The translations under genes and the position numbers were made by a program. From a virus, in the IMG/VR virus record IMGVR_UViG_3300010885_011541, positions 1 to 41,240 of that record: DNA of 41,240 bases. The stretch is one strand, 5' to 3'. Numbering within the stretch: the stretch's first letter is position 1; each line of letters opens with the position of its first letter. Positions 36,627 to 41,240 of this stretch are shown piece after piece. A model generated the notes under the pieces. That model worked only from the letters and a program-made list of their open reading frames with translations. It was not told where the DNA came from and did no database searches.

Positions 36627-36971
36627 ATGGACGAACGAATTGAAAAAGCATTTGAAGTAGTAAATTATATGGCTACGTTATCAAATCAAAAACGTATCAT
36701 TTTAGAAGAATACAATCAAAAATTAATTTATTTTGTTGACGGCGCAACATTCAAAATAACTCAAGATCTAATCAGCTTTGTCAGCACGATGGCAGACAGG
36801 CCATTTGATTTGGTCCTAGTTGATTCAAATAATCTTCCTGTCAAAATCTCAGACCCTAAAAAGTTCTTGAGTGATATTATCACAGTATATTCAAATGCAT
36901 CCGAAGAGTACTTTGAAAAATATTGTTCTATAAAATCCAAAAGAAAAATTGCTGACATGATTGCGCTATGA
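36627..36971 (+). CDS. Small conserved-looking phage protein, unknown function
   Basis: This 114-aa, probably soluble, mostly helical protein starts the accessory cassette. Its segments are MDERIEKAFEVVNYMATLSN, QKRIILEEYNQKLIYFVDGA, FDLVLVDSNNLPVKISDPKK and FLSDIITVYSNASEEYFEKY. I recognise no catalytic motif. GGAG at 36617-36620 lies 6 nt before the ATG, and its stop overlaps the start of the next gene (ATGA), so it is coupled to the first glycosyltransferase. The promoter-proximal position suggests either a partner of the transferases or an independent early protein. Confidence 0.6.
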   Translation: MDERIEKAFEVVNYMATLSNQKRIILEEYNQKLIYFVDGATFKITQDLISFVSTMADRPFDLVLVDSNNLPVKISDPKKFLSDIITVYSNASEEYFEKYCSIKSKRKIADMIAL

Positions 36972-37816
36972 CACATGGAATTGTAATTTTTGCTCAAAAT
37001 AATGCCAGCATTGATTATGTAAAACTTGCCACATTCGCGGCCAAACGGGCACAACACTTTTTAGATTTGCCAGTTAGTTTGATTACAGATGCTAGGGGCT
37101 GGTTAGAAACAAGTCAGCCTGACCATCCGTTCGATCAAGTGATAGATGTAGAATTTTCCAATACTGTACAAAAGCGAACTTTTTTTGATGGTGCATTATT
37201 TTCTAAACATTTAGAATGGAAGAATTTTGCTAGAAATCGTGCATATGATTTAAGTCCATATGATAAGACTTTGGTAATCGATAGCGATTATATTATCAAC
37301 AGTGACAATTTAAAAATTGCATTTGAAAGAGATGCAGAACTACAGATATATTCCAGTAGCACAGATCTGGCCGCTTGGCGCCCACTGCAAGAATTCACGA
37401 GAATAAATCCTTACAGTATTCCATTTTACTGGGCTACTGCTTTTGTGTTTGAAAAAAATATTGCAACTGAAACATTTTTTAATTTAGTTTCTTATATCAA
37501 AATTAATTGGAATTATTTTAGAATATTGTATAATATAGATACATCTTTATATAGAAATGACTATGCTTTTAGTATAGCTATTCACTTAATGAACAATAAA
37601 TCGGTCGGAGATTTTGCTATGGAACTTCCAGGTAGCATGATTTTTACTAAAGATAAAGATATACTAGTTTCTATAAAAGAATCTTCGATGCAATTTTTAG
37701 TAGAAAAAGAAAAATATACAGGAGAATATCTCCTTGCTAAAACTCAAGCACTTGATATACATGTTATGAACAAGCTAAGTCTTAGCAGATTTATCGACGG
37801 AGGTTCTGGTGTCTAA
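36968..37816 (+). CDS. Probable glycosyltransferase with DSD motif (pair 1, copy A)
   Basis: The 282-aa protein starts GIVIFAQNNASIDYVKLATF and carries PYDKTLVIDSDYIINSD, with a DxD-type D105-S106-D107 preceded by hydrophobic residues. This is the nucleotide-sugar/metal motif of GT-A transferases; the layout (N-terminal Rossmann-like strand, DxD near residue 105) resembles GT8-like enzymes. The WATAFVFEKN segment and a late NKLSLSRFIDGG follow. It shares layout and phrases with the next gene (xxFLVLAQN...DxDYI/Q, PYDxTxVxDxD), so the two look like distant paralogues. It begins inside the previous stop (ATGA). The sugar and acceptor are unknown; possible acceptors are virion protein, modified DNA bases or host glycans. 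Confidence 0.7.
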   Translation: MTHGIVIFAQNNASIDYVKLATFAAKRAQHFLDLPVSLITDARGWLETSQPDHPFDQVIDVEFSNTVQKRTFFDGALFSKHLEWKNFARNRAYDLSPYDKTLVIDSDYIINSDNLKIAFERDAELQIYSSSTDLAAWRPLQEFTRINPYSIPFYWATAFVFEKNIATETFFNLVSYIKINWNYFRILYNIDTSLYRNDYAFSIAIHLMNNKSVGDFAMELPGSMIFTKDKDILVSIKESSMQFLVEKEKYTGEYLLAKTQALDIHVMNKLSLSRFIDGGSGV

Positions 37817-38645
37817 AGGTTTTTTAGTATTAGCTCAAAATACAGATGATGTTGATTACATTCAACAAGCATACGCATTGGCATTAAGTATTAAATTACA
37901 TCAAAACGATGTTGATAAATTATCATTGATTACAAATGATGAAGTTCCGGAAGAATACAAAAGTGCATTTGATCAAATAATTCCTATTCCGTATTTTAAT
38001 AAAGACATTAATAGTTTGTTTAAGACAGAACATAGATATCAAATGTACTATGCAACTCCTTACGACGAAACAATAGTATTAGATACTGATATGTTATTGT
38101 TAGATGATATTTCGTTGTGGTGGGATTACTGTAGCAATCATGATATTAAATTCTGCAACAGAATTAAAAATTATAAATTAGAAACAGTAGTCGATACTGT
38201 GCATAGAAAAGCATTTATATCTAACAATTTATCTAGTCCTTATTTTGCATTACATTACTTTAAGAAAAGTGATTACGCAAAAGAATTTTATAAAGTATTG
38301 GAATTTGTATGCAATAATTGGCAATGGTGTTGGTCTAAATTTGCTCCAGAAAATTATCAATCCTGGTCTAGTATGGATTTAGCAGTAGCTATCACTATAG
38401 AAATATTAGGAGCGCATGAACAAGTTTTAGATGTATTGAATCCAATGGAATTTATTCATATGAAACCTCTTTTACAAGGTTGGAACAGTACTCCAGAAAC
38501 TTGGCAGGATTCTGTAAATTATAATTTCACAGGCGACATCCTCACGGTCAGCAATATTCGTCAACACAAACTGTTTCATTATGTAGAAAAGGATTTTTTA
38601 TCACCTAAAATTCTAAAGAAGTTAACGGAGTTAACAAATGGCTAG
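37809..38645 (+). CDS. Probable glycosyltransferase with DTD motif (pair 1, copy B), GTG start
   Basis: The product is 278 aa and starts with GTG inside the last codons of the preceding gene. A strong GGAGG at about 37799-37803 supports this start. The N-terminus KGFLVLAQNTDDVDYIQQAY is followed by LALSIKLHQNDVDKLSLITN and then YDETIVLDTDMLLLDD with D92-T93-D94 as the DxD metal/nucleotide motif. A Trp-rich segment (NNWQWCWSKFAPENYQSWSS) and HMKPLLQGW follow; a late His near HMKP is reminiscent of GT-A enzymes that use a C-terminal His for the metal. Its stop overlaps the next gene by 8 nt. The acceptor is unknown. Confidence 0.75.
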   Translation: MSKGFLVLAQNTDDVDYIQQAYALALSIKLHQNDVDKLSLITNDEVPEEYKSAFDQIIPIPYFNKDINSLFKTEHRYQMYYATPYDETIVLDTDMLLLDDISLWWDYCSNHDIKFCNRIKNYKLETVVDTVHRKAFISNNLSSPYFALHYFKKSDYAKEFYKVLEFVCNNWQWCWSKFAPENYQSWSSMDLAVAITIEILGAHEQVLDVLNPMEFIHMKPLLQGWNSTPETWQDSVNYNFTGDILTVSNIRQHKLFHYVEKDFLSPKILKKLTELTNG

Positions 38646-39258
38646 ACTTAAAAAATTAAAAAATCTTGTTGAAGTTCCGAGCAAATTCTATGCACATTAC
38701 GATTCAGTCACTAGTGAAATTGTGTCTGTAAATAATTTTAGAAACTTAGAATGCCCTAGTGCTGTAGAAATACCGTTTGATACGTACGAACGATTACTAA
38801 TTGGTAAAGATAAATTTGAAGATTTTTATGTAGGAGTTGTAGTAGAAAATGGAAACCTAGTAATGGGTCTAGTATATCGAAAATTATTATTGGAACACAA
38901 TTTTAATAATAGATTATTATCTTGGATAGATGAAAAGACAGAATCTCCTGAGATTGAAATTCACTGGGACGGCGCCAACCAAAAATGGATATTTGTTGCC
39001 TCTGATGAATTTAGACAAAAATATTATGACAATAAAGTCCAGTCTCTTGAATTGGCATTTTTTATAACACTTAGAGGAGATCCTAATTTTTTAATTAGGA
39101 GTATTAATTTTAATTTGAAAAAATTAGTTATGGATTGGACTATTGTAGATTTTGAAACTAAGTGGGAAAATAATATTAATTTAATTTCTATCACTAGTAA
39201 TTTAGCTAGTTTAAAATATTCGTTAACCGTACAGAAAACAGATGACCAAAATTATTAA
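38638..39258 (+). CDS. Unknown protein inside the glycosyltransferase cassette
   Basis: This 206-aa protein has no motif I recognise. It opens with a basic segment (MARLKKLKNLVEVPSKFYAH) and continues with IPFDTYERLLIGKDKFEDFY, VGVVVENGNLVMGLVYRKLL, then EIHWDGANQKWIFVASDEF and FFITLRGDPNFLIRSINFNL. It is beta-rich with no signal peptide or membrane segment. GGAG at 38627-38630 precedes the ATG by 7 nt; it overlaps the preceding gene by 8 nt and the next by 17 nt. The tight overlap on both sides suggests it works with the transferases, perhaps as an acceptor or scaffold, but this is inference. Confidence 0.6.
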   Translation: MARLKKLKNLVEVPSKFYAHYDSVTSEIVSVNNFRNLECPSAVEIPFDTYERLLIGKDKFEDFYVGVVVENGNLVMGLVYRKLLLEHNFNNRLLSWIDEKTESPEIEIHWDGANQKWIFVASDEFRQKYYDNKVQSLELAFFITLRGDPNFLIRSINFNLKKLVMDWTIVDFETKWENNINLISITSNLASLKYSLTVQKTDDQNY

Positions 39259-40141
39259 AATTATTGAGCAAGATATTATATTTCTTAGCTACGACGAACC
39301 AAACGCCGAAAAAAATTATGCTGATTTGTGTAATAAGATTCCGTGGGCTAAACGTGTGCATGGAGTTAAAGGTAGTGATGCCGCGCATAAGGCCTGCGCC
39401 GCATTGAGCGATACTGAATATTTTGTCACAGTAGATGCAGATAATATTGTAGATCCTGGATTTTTAGAAGTAGAAATTGATTTAGATTTGTTAAAATTAA
39501 CACCGGATCATGTATTCAGCTGGTGCGGCAAAGTTCATGTAAACGGACTTATGTATGGCAATGGCGGTTTAAAAATGTGGACACGCAAATTTGTTAATGA
39601 AATGCGTACACACGAAAACTCGGATCCTACTGACACTAAAGGGTTAGTTGAGTTTTGTTTTGATGACAAGTACTATCAGTTCAACGAAAACTACAGCGAA
39701 AGTTTTACAAATGCAAGCCCCTTCCAAGCATGGCGAGCAGGATTCCGTGAAGGTGTAAAAATGAGTTTAGACCAAGGAGCCAAAGTAAAAGACCTTAAAA
39801 AAGTTTGGTGGCAAAACTATCATCGATTGCTTGTATGGTGCAATGTGGGTGCTGATGTCGAAAACGGATTATGGAGTATGTATGGTGCAAGGGAGGGTGC
39901 TTACTTAACTAATTGCACAGATTGGGATTACGCCAATGTACGTGATTTTGAATGGTTAACTAACGAGTGGGAAACAAAGTATAGTAAAATTACTTCTGAA
40001 ATGCTACCTTATGAAATCATGGGCTTGGGAGAAACATTATTATGCGAGTGCGGTTTGGAACTGTTTGATCCATGTGCAGAGTCTAGCAAATTTTTTAAAA
40101 CTGTTTTTAATAATAGTCCAAGAATTATTAGGAGACGCTGA
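39242..40141 (+). CDS. Probable GT-A glycosyltransferase with DAD motif (pair 2, copy A)
   Basis: The product is 299 aa. Key segments are DIIFLSYDEPNAEKNYADL, VHGVKGSDAAHKACAALSDT and YFVTVDADNIVDPGFLE (D65-A66-D67), which is a GT2-like core with the DxD metal motif. Then come HVNGLMYGNGGLKMW, SPFQAWRAGFREGVKMSL and the RLLVWCNVGADVENGLW block. All recur in the next gene, so the two are tandem paralogues. The start inside the previous gene has no good ribosome binding site and is probably read by coupling; the N-terminus is 9 residues longer than its paralogue's. The donor sugar and acceptor are unknown. Confidence 0.75.
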   Translation: MTKIIKIIEQDIIFLSYDEPNAEKNYADLCNKIPWAKRVHGVKGSDAAHKACAALSDTEYFVTVDADNIVDPGFLEVEIDLDLLKLTPDHVFSWCGKVHVNGLMYGNGGLKMWTRKFVNEMRTHENSDPTDTKGLVEFCFDDKYYQFNENYSESFTNASPFQAWRAGFREGVKMSLDQGAKVKDLKKVWWQNYHRLLVWCNVGADVENGLWSMYGAREGAYLTNCTDWDYANVRDFEWLTNEWETKYSKITSEMLPYEIMGLGETLLCECGLELFDPCAESSKFFKTVFNNSPRIIRRR

Positions 40142-40860
40142 TGTACGATATTGTTTTTATATCGTTTAACGAACCAACTGCTAATGAAAATTATCGTAAG
40201 TTGGCCAGTAGTGTATTAACTTTAGATAATTTAATTCATAGGGTTGATGGAGTTAGTGGTATACACCTTGCACATATAGAAGCCGCAAAACTTGCAACTA
40301 CCAAAATGTTTTGGGTAGTAGATGCAGATGCTGAAATCCTTCCAACTTTTAAATTTAAAATTAAATTAGATCCTAGTGAGGAGGATATTGTACATGTATG
40401 GCGAAGTATTAATCCTATTAATGGTTTGGAATACGGTTACGGAGGCGTTAAATTACTACCAAGAGACTTAACATTGTCTATGGATTTAACTAACCCAGAT
40501 ATGACAACAAGCATAAGTCCTAGATTTAAAGCTATGAACGAAACTTCGAATATTACTGCATTCAATGTTAACCCGCTGAGTACTTGGCGTAGCGCATTTA
40601 GAGAGTGTGCTAAATTAGCTAGTAGAACTATCTCCGGCCAGCAAGATGACGAAACTGAATACAGATTAAAAGCATGGACACATATTGGCGGTAATAGTCG
40701 GTATGGCGAATACGCTAAAGGCGGAGCCAGTGCAGGTGAGTGGTTTGGAAAAACTTACAAAGACAATAAAGAAATGTTAGCCAAAATCAACGATTATGAC
40801 TGGTTAGAAGGGCAGTACTATTATCATATAGAAACTTACCCTCCGGAGACTTTTAAATAA
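40141..40860 (+). CDS. Probable GT-A glycosyltransferase with DAD motif (pair 2, copy B)
   Basis: This 239-aa protein is a shorter paralogue of the preceding one. It has YDIVFISFNEPTANENYRKL, HRVDGVSGIHLAHIEAAKLA, MFWVVDADAEILPTF (D61-A62-D63), NGLEYGYGGVKLLPRD, NPLSTWRSAFRECAKLAS and LKAWTHIGGNSRYGEYAKGG. AGGAG at 40130-40134 precedes the ATG by 6 nt, and the ATG overlaps the previous TGA by 1 nt. The C-terminus is about 60 residues shorter than copy A's. It is the last + strand gene, and its end overlaps the 3' end of the opposing thyX by 8 bp. Confidence 0.75.
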   Translation: MYDIVFISFNEPTANENYRKLASSVLTLDNLIHRVDGVSGIHLAHIEAAKLATTKMFWVVDADAEILPTFKFKIKLDPSEEDIVHVWRSINPINGLEYGYGGVKLLPRDLTLSMDLTNPDMTTSISPRFKAMNETSNITAFNVNPLSTWRSAFRECAKLASRTISGQQDDETEYRLKAWTHIGGNSRYGEYAKGGASAGEWFGKTYKDNKEMLAKINDYDWLEGQYYYHIETYPPETFK

Positions 40861-41240
40861 GAGAATTAGTTAACGGAAAAATGGTAGCAATTACTTTGGC
40901 ACAGGCAATTGCTACTTCTTGGTGTTCTTTTTGTGTGCCGTTAGCTGAACGTAATTCAATAAAGTGAATCCAGCTACGTAATGTTCCGTTCATGTACAAG
41001 CGACTTTCTGTAAGGCCTTCTGGTAACACAGCACGAGCCTGTTCTTTTGCTATGCCGTTGGCAATGGCCCATTCGTATTCACGTCGAGCGGCATAGATGA
41101 CTCGCTGTTGAGCTCTGTACCATTCATTCTGTAACAATTGATCATCCACTGCGATGCTGTTCTGTCTGTTTTTATCGTCTTGCAATCGTGCTTCTCTACA
41201 TACAAACGACAGGTCTTTAGTAGGGTCAGCATATCGCTGA
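40853..41240 (-). CDS. thyX: Flavin-dependent thymidylate synthase ThyX (C-terminal part; start outside window)
   Basis: Reading leftward from the window edge, one open frame gives about 129 residues and stops at 40853-40855. It begins with QRYADPTKDLSFVCREARLQ and DDKNRQNS, the ThyX region right after the RHRxxSxNExSxRY signature, of which only the final RY is inside the window. Further family landmarks follow: RAVLPEGLTESRLYMNGTLR, SWIHFIELRSANGTQKEHQE and VAIACAKVI, covering the substrate-binding Arg and the C-terminal helix. ThyX makes dTMP from dUMP using FAD and methylenetetrahydrofolate and is common in marine phages for nucleotide supply. A TTG at 41185 could be mistaken for a start, but the conserved ThyX sequence continues upstream, so it is internal. 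The gene is convergent with the glycosyltransferase cassette. Confidence 0.93.
   Translation of the reverse strand, partial: QRYADPTKDLSFVCREARLQDDKNRQNSIAVDDQLLQNEWYRAQQRVIYAARREYEWAIANGIAKEQARAVLPEGLTESRLYMNGTLRSWIHFIELRSANGTQKEHQEVAIACAKVIATIFPLTNSLI

Noticed and set aside
41183-41185. TTG as the start of a short 110-aa minus-strand gene
   Set aside because: The conserved ThyX sequence continues upstream in the same frame to the window edge, so the TTG is internal.
41050-41232. A 60-codon minus-strand frame overlapping thyX
   Set aside because: It lies in a different frame over clear ThyX sequence and has no support of its own.

Overview
This window is part of the late, virion-structural region of a T4-superfamily (myovirus-type) tailed phage. 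It is AT-rich, tightly packed and almost entirely on the + strand. The identification rests on three points: the gene order hub - gp5 spike - gp25 - gp6 - giant gp7-position protein - tail fibres; T4-type late promoter boxes (ATAAATA core) in four intergenic gaps; and a flavin-dependent thymidylate synthase (ThyX) fragment on the opposite strand. The protein style (modular fibre repeats, the N-terminal signatures of the wedge and fibre proteins) is like that of marine T4-like phages such as cyanophages and pelagiphages. The host cannot be fixed from the sequence. No tRNA, integrase, IS element or CRISPR array was seen.

Layout. Positions 1-4191 hold the baseplate hub protein (probably cut at its 5' end), a gp5-like spike without a lysozyme domain, and the gp25-like wedge/sheath-initiator protein. 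A late promoter at 4213 starts a second unit: gp6 (1153 aa), a 5370-aa protein in the gp7 position, a 19-repeat fibre protein, and a complete S53 (sedolisin/kumamolisin-type) serine-carboxyl peptidase, all separated by -1 to +4 nt. A 7-bp hairpin and a second late promoter at 28056 precede a 202-aa structural protein and two long fibre proteins. A third late promoter (32887) precedes another member of that fibre family and a 297-aa virion protein. A fourth (35376) precedes a paralogue of the 297-aa protein.

At about 36577 the control signals change. A sigma70-like promoter with an overlapping near-palindrome drives a separate cassette of six overlapping genes: two unknown proteins and four probable glycosyltransferases that form two paralogous pairs. 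The cassette runs convergently into the end of thyX, overlapping it by 8 bp.

How the genes work together. The structural genes build the baseplate, the central spike and the adsorption apparatus. The three fibre proteins starting at 28703, 30946 and 32916 share one roughly 200-residue N-terminal anchor and differ at the tip (T4 gp12-like collar domain, a short unclassified tip, and a G2-peptidase-like tip), so they probably dock on equivalent virion sites. The glycosyltransferases may decorate virion proteins, phage DNA or host surface glycans. The most unusual items are the S53 peptidase embedded in the tail operon, the modular 5370-aa baseplate protein (degenerate cupredoxin-like domain, six carbohydrate-binding-like modules, a propeller-like block), and a small module found in two otherwise unrelated tail genes.
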